This document shows positions 10,188 through 17,543 of a stretch of 64,000 nt of DNA, one piece after another. Within the stretch, counting starts at the first letter, position 1; each line of letters begins with the position of its first letter. Source of the DNA: PALSA-612 sp963742925 (lineage in GTDB: Bacteria > Actinomycetota > Thermoleophilia > Gaiellales > Gaiellaceae); the NCBI GenBank assembly GCA_963742925.1, contig CAVUNV010000005.1, positions 434,001-498,000 on the forward strand. The letters are read 5' to 3'. A program made the position numbers and the translations under genes. The notes beneath the pieces were generated by a model. The model was not told the DNA's origin. It did not search any database and worked only from the letters and a program-made list of their open reading frames with translations.

Positions 10188-10886
10188 CTAGTCCCGCTCG
10201 GTCTCGAGCATGTAGCCGACCTGCCGCACCGTCTTGATCAGCGGCGGGCCGGCGGCGTCGAGCTTCTTCCGCAGGTAGCTCACGTAGGTCTCGACGACGT
10301 TCGAGTTGCCGCCGAAGTCGTAGCGCCACACGTTCTGGAGGATCTGCGACTTCGACAGCACGCGGCGCGGGTTGAGCAGGAAGTAGCGGAGCAGGTTGAA
10401 CTCGGTGGCCGTCAGCGGCACCGGCGTCTCGCCGCGGAACACCTCGTGCCGGCTCTCGTCGAGCGTCAGGTCGGCGAAGCTCAGGACGTCGCCGGGCAGC
10501 TCGCTCGCCGTCCGGCGCAGGATCGCCTGGACACGCGCGACGAGCTCCGCGAGGCTGAACGGCTTCGTCACGTAGTCGTCGCCGCCCGCCCGGAGCGCCT
10601 CGACCTTGTTCTCGGTCGCGTCCTTCGCGGTCAGGAACAGGATCGCGGTCTTGAAGCCGCGGTCGCGGAGCCGGCGACCCACCTCGATCCCCTCCACGTC
10701 CGGGAGCATCCAGTCCAGGACGATCAGATCCGGGTCGAACGTGGTCACCGCCGTCAGTGCCTGGCGGCCGGTCGTCGCCTCCTCCACGTCGTAGCCCTCG
10801 TAGCGGAGGGCGGTGGCGACCGCGTCGACGATCGACGGCTCGTCGTCGACGACGAGGATTCGTTGCTCTGCAGTTGCCTGTGTCAT
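10188..10886 (-). CDS. OmpR/PhoB-family response regulator
   Basis: A 232-residue regulator. The receiver domain has the acidic pocket DDEPS and phospho-acceptor Asp in LIVLDWMLPD, a conserved Thr/Lys in FLTAKD and VTKPFS. The winged-helix DNA-binding domain has PVPLTATEFNLLRYFL and a C-terminal VRQVGYMLE hairpin. It precedes its kinase in a two-gene operon. Two direct repeats upstream (10909-10926, 10941-10958) are candidate self-binding sites. Regulons cannot be deduced here; the family resembles MprA/TcrA-type actinobacterial regulators. Confidence 0.92.
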   Translation of the reverse strand: MTQATAEQRILVVDDEPSIVDAVATALRYEGYDVEEATTGRQALTAVTTFDPDLIVLDWMLPDVEGIEVGRRLRDRGFKTAILFLTAKDATENKVEALRAGGDDYVTKPFSLAELVARVQAILRRTASELPGDVLSFADLTLDESRHEVFRGETPVPLTATEFNLLRYFLLNPRRVLSKSQILQNVWRYDFGGNSNVVETYVSYLRKKLDAAGPPLIKTVRQVGYMLETERD

Positions 10887-10908
10887 GCCTCCACCGTCTC
10901 ACCCGATC

Positions 10909-10958
10909 CTGTGAGTCCGCTGAGAATTGCATCACGGATGCTGTGAGTCTGCTGAGAA
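10909..10958 (-). promoter_or_regulatory. Direct-repeat operator upstream of the response regulator
   Basis: CTGTGAGTCCGCTGAGAA (10909-10926) and CTGTGAGTCTGCTGAGAA (10941-10958) differ at one base and lie 32 bases apart start to start, three helical turns. On the gene strand each contains TTCTCAGC, like the TCTCAG boxes bound by MprA-type regulators. This suggests autoregulation. Confidence 0.55.
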
Positions 10959-11020
10959 CGCGATACCGCCGCTGGCCCCGGTCGGTCGTCACGCGTACAC
11001 ACTCTTGTCACACAGGCGTT

Positions 11021-11080
11021 TCACACGTGTGACGATTTCGCAGCTACGCTCAAACCGGGGGGTCAGGGCCAAAGGCCCCG
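11021..11080. other. Palindrome and GC hairpin in the spacer between regulator and S66 gene
   Basis: The 264-base gap 10887-11150 holds a 12-bp palindrome TCACACGTGTGA and, on the S66 3' side, GGGCC-AAA-GGCCC (11066-11078), a probable terminator stem for the S66 operon read on the minus strand. No plus-strand gene follows it. Confidence 0.4.
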
Positions 11081-11150
11081 GGGGAAACAAGCAGAGCATC
11101 GCGCCGAAAGGCCCCACGGGCAGGCCGGCGGGCGAGCTCGAGCCGCTGCG

Positions 11151-12104
11151 CTAGCGGACGGCGGGCTCGTCGACCGTCAGGGTGCGCGTGTCCGCGTCGA
11201 GCGTGCACGTGACGCCGAGCGGCAGCGTCGCGAGATGCTTGCCGTGGCCGAGCGGCAAGCCGTAGAGGACGGGCACGCCGAGCCGGGCGAGCCGGTTCTC
11301 GAGCACCTCCTCGATCGACTTGACGCGAGGAAAGCCGGAGCGCGCGTCGGGGAACTCCGATTTCGCGATCTCGCCGACGACGATGCCGACCACGCCGTCG
11401 AGCTTCCCTGCCGCCTGGAGCTGGACGAGCATTCCGTCGATCTGCCACGCGGGCGCGTTGACGTCCTCGATGAACAGGATCGCCCCGTCGGCCTCGAACT
11501 CCCACGGCGTCCCGATCGTGTGCTGGAGGAGCCACAGACAGCCGCCGACCAGCGGTGCCGTCGCGCGCCCGCCCGCGATCGCGCGCAGGTACGGATCGTC
11601 CGGTGAGCGCGGCACCTCGCCGGTCGTGCCGCGCAGCCTCGAGAGCAGCTGCGTGTGGGTGAGCTCGGTCGCGTCGCAGTTCCCGACGGTTTGCAGATGG
11701 GGCCCGTAGAACGTGGCCAGCCCGGTGCGGCGGCGGATCGACTCGTGCAGGGCCGTGATGTCCGAGTAGCCGACGAACGGCTTCGGGTTGGCAGCGATCA
11801 CGTCGAAGTCGAGGAACGGGATCAACTGCGCCGAGCCGTAGCCGCCGCGGAAGCACTGGACGACGTCCACCTCGGGGTCGGCGAACAGCGCCTCGAGGTC
11901 GCGGGCACGCTGCTCGGGGTCGCCCGCGACCCAGTCGTCGCACGCGAACACGCCCTCGCCGAGCTTGACGCGGTAGCCCTGCGACTGCCACCACTCGACG
12001 CCGCGCTCGACCTCGGAGCGTCTGAAGACGCCGGTTGCGGGCGAGACGACGCCGATCGTCCCGCCGTCGGGAAGTGGCTTGCCGAAGAGCGAGGCGGCGG
12101 TCAG
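11151..12104 (-). CDS. LD-carboxypeptidase (peptidase S66)
   Basis: Serine carboxypeptidase family that trims L,D-linked tetrapeptides of peptidoglycan; some members cleave microcin-type substrates. The N-terminus TIGVVSPATG is typical. The nucleophile Ser lies in PFVGYSDITALH, the triad Glu in FIEDVNAP and His in GLPLGHGK. The conserved region begins with LFGKPLPDGGTIG. The only in-frame codon just before it that could start is CTG at 12104. An ATG at about 12123, which overlaps the end of the upstream gene, would serve if one base is missing. The start is therefore uncertain. Downstream gene of a pair with the DUF2269 protein. Confidence 0.85.
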   Translation of the reverse strand: MTAASLFGKPLPDGGTIGVVSPATGVFRRSEVERGVEWWQSQGYRVKLGEGVFACDDWVAGDPEQRARDLEALFADPEVDVVQCFRGGYGSAQLIPFLDFDVIAANPKPFVGYSDITALHESIRRRTGLATFYGPHLQTVGNCDATELTHTQLLSRLRGTTGEVPRSPDDPYLRAIAGGRATAPLVGGCLWLLQHTIGTPWEFEADGAILFIEDVNAPAWQIDGMLVQLQAAGKLDGVVGIVVGEIAKSEFPDARSGFPRVKSIEEVLENRLARLGVPVLYGLPLGHGKHLATLPLGVTCTLDADTRTLTVDEPAVR

Positions 12105-12114
12105 GGCCGTGCCG

Positions 12115-12585
12115 TTACGACCATGGCCGGGCGACCATGTCGAAGACGATGAGGAGCAGCAGCACCGAGTCGAAGCGTGCGACGAGCAGGATGCGCTGGA
12201 TGAGGGCCTGAACCTCGGCGTCGTCGGGGCTGCGCTCGTCGAGGAGCGTGGCGAGCTTCTTCGAGTGGGGACCGAGGTAGCCGGCGCCGAGTGCGAACGA
12301 GGCGGCCCAGCCGGCGATGCCGATCTGGATCCAGGTCGGGCTGTAGCCCCAGTCACCTTTCTCGACCAGGGCGAATCCGAAGCCGACGACCATCAGCGAG
12401 AGGGGCGGGAAGTATCTGCCGCCGAGGAACGCGACCTGTTTGGCGAACTGCGCCAGGCGGATGGGATCACGGAGCCCGATGGTCATGATCCCGAGGAGGG
12501 TGAGCATCACGGCGCCGCCCACCCACATCACCGCGGCGAGCACGTGGGCCGACTCGAGCCAGTAGTACGTCGTCACGGCGAGCAT
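12115..12585 (-). CDS. DUF2269-family integral membrane protein
   Basis: A 156-residue protein with four predicted membrane segments: WLESAHVLAAVMWVGGAVML, then a helix near FPPLSLMVVGFGFALV, IQIGIAGWAASFALGAGYLG and the C-terminal LLLIVFDMVARPW. The histidine of the first helix and the HVLAAVMWVGG signature recall DUF2269/CopD-like proteins that may bind haem. Function is unproven. Its 3' end abuts the S66 gene. Confidence 0.7.
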   Translation of the reverse strand: MLAVTTYYWLESAHVLAAVMWVGGAVMLTLLGIMTIGLRDPIRLAQFAKQVAFLGGRYFPPLSLMVVGFGFALVEKGDWGYSPTWIQIGIAGWAASFALGAGYLGPHSKKLATLLDERSPDDAEVQALIQRILLVARFDSVLLLLIVFDMVARPWS

Positions 12586-12617
12586 GGCCGGTTTCTACCA
12601 GGGTCTCGTGATGGAGG

Positions 12618-14678
12618 TCAACGCGGCAGCGCGTAGGCGACCAGTCTCGCGCCTTCCTTGCGGCCGTTGACCTCGGGCAGCGTCGGTGTGTCGAGCGAGA
12701 CGAGGTGCCAGCCGGCGGAGCCGAGCGGCACGCGGATCTCCTGGAGAGGTGAGATGCGCCGGACGAAGCGGCGGTTGCCGTCGACCGAGAACGTGACCGG
12801 GACGGGTGCGTGGGAGCGCATCACGAGGCTCAGCGTCCCCCCGCCGTACGCCCAAAGCGACGCGTGCCCGGCCGACATGGCGCTGCCGTTGCCGTCGTTC
12901 CTGTACCAGCCCGCGCAGAACTGCGCCGTGTCGTGGGGCGGCTCGCGGACGGGCGCGGGTGGCGGTGGCCCGTGAGCGTGGAGCCGGTCGAGGATCGTGA
13001 TCGCACCGTCGTGTGCCCACGGGCGGTAGCCGTGCTGCACGAGCCCTTGCCAGGCGAACCACGACCGTCCGGGGACGGCCGGGTTGAGCACGAACAGGCC
13101 CCGGTGGAATGCGATCTCGCGCACGCCCAGCCGCTGCAGCTCGATCCCGGGACGGGCCGTCCAGTCGCCGCAGTTGAGCGCCTGGAGCCTGCGCGCCACG
13201 ACGTCCGCGATCACGGGGGCCGTGGTCGAGTAGCCGCCCGGCCGCTCGCGCTGCGGGCCGGTGTCGTAGTACTGGTAGACGCTCCCGTCGTCGGTGTCCG
13301 GCAGGAAGACCGGCACCTCGAGCAGTCGATCGCTCCGCGAGCCGCCGTCGAGCGCCTTGTAGGCCTTGTTCCCGGCATCGGCGGCGGTCGCCTTGAGCGC
13401 GTCGAAATGCAGGTCGGCCGCCACCGCGATCAACGCGACGCCGGCCACGAGCGCGGCCCGGGCCACGACCGGGGTCCGACCCCACACCGACCCCGCCAGG
13501 GCGCGACGCTCTGAGGCGAGACCCAGCGCGAAGGCGACGAGCGCCGCCACCGCCAGGCACGCGACCGGCATCAGCCGCTCCGGCACGCGCGGGTAGTTGA
13601 GCCCGGGCACGATCGCGTGCACGGGCCGGTAGAGCGGCGTGTTCGTGCCGAGCGCGAGCAGCATCGGGACCGTCGCTCCGATGCCGAGCAGCGCCGCCAG
13701 CCAGCCGCGGCCCGCACGGACGAGGGCGTACAGGCCGATCGCGGCGGCGATCGGGGTCACCCAGCCGAGGAAGACGAAGCTCTCGCTGCCGTGCCGCTCG
13801 TGGCGTGTGAAGAAGTCGAGCCAGTCGGCCGAGTAGGCGGAGACGGCGTTCAGCGAGCGGCCGTGCGCGCTCAACGAGCCCTGCACGACGACCCGGTTGA
13901 TCAGGTACCCGGCACCGACCGAGAGCGCGACGCCGAGGGCGGCGCCGCCCAGGTAGAGACCGCGCCGGGTCGCGCCGGGCAGCCGGACGAGCGCGTAGGC
14001 GGCGTAGAAGGGCACGGCGCCGATCGCCAGGTGCACCTGGCCGGACAGCGGAATCGACGCGATCGAGCCCGCGGAGAGCAGCAGCCAGAGCGGGTTCCCC
14101 CGGCGCCCGCGCTCGAGCGCCCACAACGACAGCGGCAGGAGCAGCGAGATCGGGCCGAGCAGATGACCGGCGCTCTGCACGGTCCGGTAGGGCGCGATCT
14201 CGAACACGAGCCCGCCGAGCAGCGCCGGGCCCCGCGGCAACCCGAGCTCCCGAAGCCAGGCGAACGTGACGAGGCCCGCGGCGACGAAGCTCAGCAGCAC
14301 GAACAGGTTCCAGCCCAGCACCAGCCCGAACACGCGGTAGAGCGGCCAGAAGACGACGCCGTACGGCCACACCGCCGGGTTCACGGTCGCCTTCGCCTCC
14401 GGACGGAAGGAGAACGGGTCGCGCCACGGGTAGCGGCCGTGCTCGATCTGGTCGCCGAACAGCCAGAGGTGGTACGTCGTCTGCAGGTGGTCGCCGGGTG
14501 CCGCCTCGCCGTAGCCCGGCGCGCCGCCGGCGAGGAACTCGCTCCCGATGTGCTCGATGGCCGGCACAGCCGCCAGCACGGCGGCGACGGTGAAGACGCA
14601 GACGGCGAGCGCTACAAAGCCTGCGCGGCTGCGACCAGCTCGTCGAAGTTCGGAACCTCCGAGTCCTCGTAGCTCCAC
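12618..14678 (-). CDS. Polytopic membrane protein, GT-C-like, with soluble C-terminal domain
   Basis: About 686 residues. After an N-terminal helix comes GDHLQTTYHLWLFGDQIEHG, an acidic loop like those that carry catalytic Asp in GT-C glycosyltransferases. Roughly ten further hydrophobic segments follow to about residue 430, then a soluble C-terminal half. GT-C members transfer sugars from polyprenyl-phosphate donors at the outer face of the membrane. I cannot name the substrate. The start is uncertain: GTG at 14678 overlaps the peroxiredoxin end by 67 bases, and no better in-frame start lies between there and the first helix. Confidence 0.65.
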   Translation of the reverse strand: MELRGLGGSELRRAGRSRAGFVALAVCVFTVAAVLAAVPAIEHIGSEFLAGGAPGYGEAAPGDHLQTTYHLWLFGDQIEHGRYPWRDPFSFRPEAKATVNPAVWPYGVVFWPLYRVFGLVLGWNLFVLLSFVAAGLVTFAWLRELGLPRGPALLGGLVFEIAPYRTVQSAGHLLGPISLLLPLSLWALERGRRGNPLWLLLSAGSIASIPLSGQVHLAIGAVPFYAAYALVRLPGATRRGLYLGGAALGVALSVGAGYLINRVVVQGSLSAHGRSLNAVSAYSADWLDFFTRHERHGSESFVFLGWVTPIAAAIGLYALVRAGRGWLAALLGIGATVPMLLALGTNTPLYRPVHAIVPGLNYPRVPERLMPVACLAVAALVAFALGLASERRALAGSVWGRTPVVARAALVAGVALIAVAADLHFDALKATAADAGNKAYKALDGGSRSDRLLEVPVFLPDTDDGSVYQYYDTGPQRERPGGYSTTAPVIADVVARRLQALNCGDWTARPGIELQRLGVREIAFHRGLFVLNPAVPGRSWFAWQGLVQHGYRPWAHDGAITILDRLHAHGPPPPAPVREPPHDTAQFCAGWYRNDGNGSAMSAGHASLWAYGGGTLSLVMRSHAPVPVTFSVDGNRRFVRRISPLQEIRVPLGSAGWHLVSLDTPTLPEVNGRKEGARLVAYALPR

Positions 14679-15073
14679 GTCGCCCGAACCGTGCCCTCCC
14701 CGTCGACCAGGAACGCCGCCCGCTCTGCGATGTCCGTGAAGCCACGAAAATTGCGAGAGACGCCAAAGCCCCGCACCGCCTCGGCGTTCCAGTCCGAGAG
14801 CAATCCGAAGTTGAGATCGAGGGCCTGCATCCATGAGATATGGGTCCACGGGGAATCGCGGGAGATTCCGAGCGGTTTCACCCCGACCCGATCGAACTCC
14901 TCCCTCCTGTCACGCAGGAGCTCCATCTCGTTCGTTCAGGTGCCGGTCCAGTCGAAGAGGTAGAAGAGCAGCAGCACCGGGCCGTCCGCGACGATCTCGC
15001 CGAAGGTGTGCTGCTCGTTCGGCGCCAGCCACACCTTGGCATCGAGCGGGACCCGGTCGCCGACCTGCAGCAT
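14612..15073 (-). CDS. Peroxiredoxin-like selenoprotein (in-frame UGA at the catalytic position)
   Basis: AhpC/TSA-family redoxin of 153 residues if the in-frame TGA at 14936-14938 is read as selenocysteine 46. Upstream: MLQVGDRVPLDAKVWL and LLLFYLFDWTGT. Downstream in the same frame: TNEMELLRDRR, GISRDSPWTHISWMQ and AAFLVDGEGTVRATW. The UGA sits where the family has its peroxidatic Cys (TxxC motif, here TGTU). A stem CTCCTG/CAGGAG with loop CGTGA starts 15 nt after the UGA. There is no second Cys, so a 1-Sec enzyme. Its ATG overlaps the upstream stop in TGATG. Annotators that treat TGA as stop would truncate it to 14612-14926. Confidence 0.82.
14904..14920 (-). promoter_or_regulatory. Candidate bacterial SECIS stem-loop
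   Basis: CTCCTG (14920-14915), loop CGTGA, CAGGAG (14909-14904) on the coding strand. The apical loop begins 21 nt after the UGA and contains GU, matching the position and loop rule described for bacterial SECIS elements. Confidence 0.65.
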
Positions 15074-15828
15074 CAGGCACCCCGCAGGCGGACGAGAACG
15101 TCGTGGTCATAGGTGCGCACGTGGAGGAGTTTGCCTTTCCACGTGATCTTCTCGGGCGCGCTCGGCAGCAACAGCCGGTCGACCACGTGGCCCGTGGCGC
15201 GATCGAGGAGGTAGAGGTAGTCCGGCTCGTCGGTGAAGCCGTAGCCCGTGACCAGATAGTTGGGCGTGACGAGGAAGGTGCGTGCGTTGGCGACGAGCGC
15301 CGGGCTGCGCCAGAGTGCCTTCCGTGTGTTGAGGTCGACGGCCGTGATGTACGCGTTCTGGCCGTACGACGAGCGCGCGTAGGTCAGATGTGCGTTCTCG
15401 GCGTAAACGACGTCTGTCCGGTATTGCGCCCATTCGAGGCTCTCGTAGACGAACTGGCGATCCCCCGGCCGGATTCGCGGCGGCCAGACGTAGTTCCTGA
15501 AGTCGATCCCGGTCTCACCTGTGCTTCGCTTGACGACCGCGACGCGGGCCGAGCCGAAATCGCGGCCGTACAGGCCGATCAGCGTCGCCGGCTGGGCGAT
15601 CGTCCCGACGAGCTGAAGTCCGGGCAGCTTCGGGAGGCCGTCGAGCTGGATCTCGATGGTGTCGTTCTCGAGGTTGGCCGGCGCCTGGTAGCGCGACGAT
15701 ACGAGCACGAGCCGGTGCGGCCCGCTGGGAGCGCTCGCCGGCCCGGGAAATGCGGGCCGCGGCAGGGTCGTCACGGTGAGCCCGCCCGCGCCGAGCGCGA
15801 GCGCGCCGAGAACGGTCGCCAGTCGCAC
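15073..15828 (-). CDS. Secreted protein with PQQ-like/beta-propeller blades, unknown function
   Basis: A 251-residue protein with a short N-terminal hydrophobic segment (LATVLGALALGAGGLTV), so exported or anchored. The C-terminal half has blade-like repeats: NAYITAVDLNTRKALWRSPA and DYLYLLDRATGHVVDRLLL, in the style of PQQ-binding propellers that compare a value with a stored one. There is no enzymatic motif. The last codons overlap the selenoprotein start (TGATG), and the anti-sigma-like protein lies 10 bases upstream, so sigma factor, propeller, this gene and the redoxin may form one transcript. Confidence 0.6.
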   Translation of the reverse strand: MRLATVLGALALGAGGLTVTTLPRPAFPGPASAPSGPHRLVLVSSRYQAPANLENDTIEIQLDGLPKLPGLQLVGTIAQPATLIGLYGRDFGSARVAVVKRSTGETGIDFRNYVWPPRIRPGDRQFVYESLEWAQYRTDVVYAENAHLTYARSSYGQNAYITAVDLNTRKALWRSPALVANARTFLVTPNYLVTGYGFTDEPDYLYLLDRATGHVVDRLLLPSAPEKITWKGKLLHVRTYDHDVLVRLRGA

Positions 15829-15838
15829 GCTTCGGAGA

Positions 15839-16948
15839 CTACTTGCCGACCCAGCCGGCGACTACGGGGAAACTCCCGCTACCGAACTGGCGCGTGATCC
15901 CGGAGACGGCCCGGATCGCGTGGGCTCCCCGGGTGCTGACGAAGATCCACTGGTCGGCGGCGGGGAAGGTGAGGAGCAACCAGCGTCCGTCCGGCGAGGG
16001 GACGACCTGCCGCAGGGCGCCGGCGATGTGGAACAGCGTCTTGCCCGAGCTCAGCATGAAAGCGTCCGTCTGGAGCCCGTGGAGCCTGAGGACGACCACC
16101 TGGTGCGAGCCGGGCAGGAACGTCGCGTCGGCGTCGCGCGTCCCGTCCGACGGATCGTCTCGTGCGACGACGCGCCCGTGCAGGTCATAGACGCGCAGCG
16201 AGGAAGGAGAGACCGCGAGCAGCAATCGCCCGTCGCTCGACCACTGCAGCTTCGTGGGAGTCGGGCTTCGCCGGAACAGCTGCCTGCAGGTCGTGACGTC
16301 GGAGACCGCGACCTGGCCGTTCGTCGTGAACGCGAGGACTCGCAACGAGTTGGGCTGCCAGACCGGGGCAGCCGCAGGAATCGTGTCGGCGCATCTGGCG
16401 GCGTCACCCGTGCTGTCGCCCGCGACGATCCGCAGGCTGTTTCGCGAGAGGTAGGCGATGCGCGTGTCGTTCCGATTGCCGCCCCAGGTCGGCAGGCGCA
16501 GGTCGGGGCGTGCGAGCGTCCAGTGGACCTTGCCGTTCGGCTCCATCGTCACGAGCTCGTTCCCGCGCGTCGCGACGACGTAGCGGCCGAACGGCGACCA
16601 CGATGCCTCGCGGTAGGCGCCGAGCAGTCGCTTCGACCCGTCCTGCTGCACGACCCACGGGCCGGGCGAGGAGTTGACGAGCAGCCGCCCCGGCGCCGGC
16701 AGCCGGAACAACGCGGGTGCTGCGTGCTTCACGCCGACCGCCTCGCGGATCGACTGGATCACCGACCGCCCCGGTGGGCTCGCGAGCACGCCGACCGCGG
16801 CTGCCACGGCGACGACGACGACGACGGGACGCCAGTACCGGCGAGGGCGCGGTGCCGGGCGGCGCTCGGCGAACGCGGCCATGGCCACGCGGTGCGCGCG
16901 CTCCTCCGCGCCGTCCGGGATCGGCACCTGGTCGAGCCGCAGCTTCAC
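15839..16948 (-). CDS. Membrane-anchored beta-propeller protein, probable anti-sigma partner
   Basis: A 369-residue protein with a cytoplasmic N-terminus of about 37 residues (MKLRLDQVPIPDGAEERAHR), one membrane helix (WRPVVVVVAVAAAVGVLA) and an external TolB/WD40-like propeller with blade phrases SWSPFGRYVVATRG, LQWSSDGRLLLAVSP and VVPSPDGRWLLLTFP. Its ATG overlaps the sigma-factor stop by four bases (ATGA), the standard arrangement for an ECF sigma factor and its regulator. The short cytoplasmic tail would hold the sigma factor and the propeller would sense outside; this role is inferred from position and topology. No zinc-binding anti-sigma motif is seen. Confidence 0.7.
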   Translation of the reverse strand: MKLRLDQVPIPDGAEERAHRVAMAAFAERRPAPRPRRYWRPVVVVVAVAAAVGVLASPPGRSVIQSIREAVGVKHAAPALFRLPAPGRLLVNSSPGPWVVQQDGSKRLLGAYREASWSPFGRYVVATRGNELVTMEPNGKVHWTLARPDLRLPTWGGNRNDTRIAYLSRNSLRIVAGDSTGDAARCADTIPAAAPVWQPNSLRVLAFTTNGQVAVSDVTTCRQLFRRSPTPTKLQWSSDGRLLLAVSPSSLRVYDLHGRVVARDDPSDGTRDADATFLPGSHQVVVLRLHGLQTDAFMLSSGKTLFHIAGALRQVVPSPDGRWLLLTFPAADQWIFVSTRGAHAIRAVSGITRQFGSGSFPVVAGWVGK

Positions 16949-17454
16949 AGTTGCCCCTTCAGCTGATCGAGCCCGCGGCGGAGGCGCGAGTTGACCGTTC
17001 CGCGCGGCACCTCGAGCAGTCGCGAGATCTCACCGGGCGTGTAGCCGAGCAGATACCGCATCACGATCACGGCGCGGTGCTCCGGCGACAGCTCGCGCAT
17101 GCGGGCCACGGTGTCGCTGCCGACGTCCGGCCCGGCCTCCTCGACCGGCGACTCGTGGAGCTCCACCTCGCCTCGCAGCGCCCGCCGCCGCGACCAGTCG
17201 ATCGCCCGGTTGACGACGATGCGATGCAGCCAGGGCGCGAACGGCCGGCGCCGGTCGAAGCGGTCGAGGTTGCGCACGGCCGCCAGGAAGGCCTCCTGCG
17301 CGATGTCCTCGGCCGCGGCGGCATCGTGCACCACGAGGTAGGCAGCGCGATAAGCCTGAGCCCAGTGCGCGCGGAACAGGGCCTCGAAGTCCGAGGCAGA
17401 TCCCGCCTGGGCGCCCCGGACCCAGGCGCGTTCGTCGCCTTTCGGGCCCGCCAT
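16945..17454 (-). CDS. ECF-type RNA polymerase sigma factor
   Basis: A 169-residue sigma-70 family protein with only regions 2 and 4. Region 2: DFEALFRAHWAQAYRAAYLV, EDIAQEAFLAAVRN, PFAPWLHRIVVNRAID. Region 4: LSPEHRAVIVMRYLLGYTPG followed by the helix-turn-helix EISRLLEVPRGTVNSRLRRG. It directs RNA polymerase to a small regulon, probably including itself. TATTGT lies 9 bases before the ATG. The overlapping downstream gene is the probable membrane regulator. Confidence 0.92.
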   Translation of the reverse strand: MAGPKGDERAWVRGAQAGSASDFEALFRAHWAQAYRAAYLVVHDAAAAEDIAQEAFLAAVRNLDRFDRRRPFAPWLHRIVVNRAIDWSRRRALRGEVELHESPVEEAGPDVGSDTVARMRELSPEHRAVIVMRYLLGYTPGEISRLLEVPRGTVNSRLRRGLDQLKGQL

Positions 17455-17543
17455 CGCGCGCCAACAATACGAGCCGAACGGCCCGCGAGGTCCATGCCGG
17501 AACTACGCGCGCCGTGCTGCCGGAGGTCCCGAGCTGCCGGCTG

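Noticed and set aside
11041..11110. Riboswitch resembling the c-di-AMP (ydaO) motif on the plus strand
   Set aside because: The AACCGGGGG start is suggestive, but the conserved core could not be traced and no plus-strand gene follows. A terminator for the minus-strand S66 gene explains the GC hairpin.
12104..12356. S66 carboxypeptidase starting at 12356
   Set aside because: The extra 84 residues overlap nearly the whole DUF2269 gene in another frame and are low-complexity Ser/Pro/Arg.
14612..14926. Peroxiredoxin starting at ATG 14926 without the UGA codon
   Set aside because: This would remove the first 49 residues, including the catalytic TxxC position and a clearly conserved N-terminus in the same frame.
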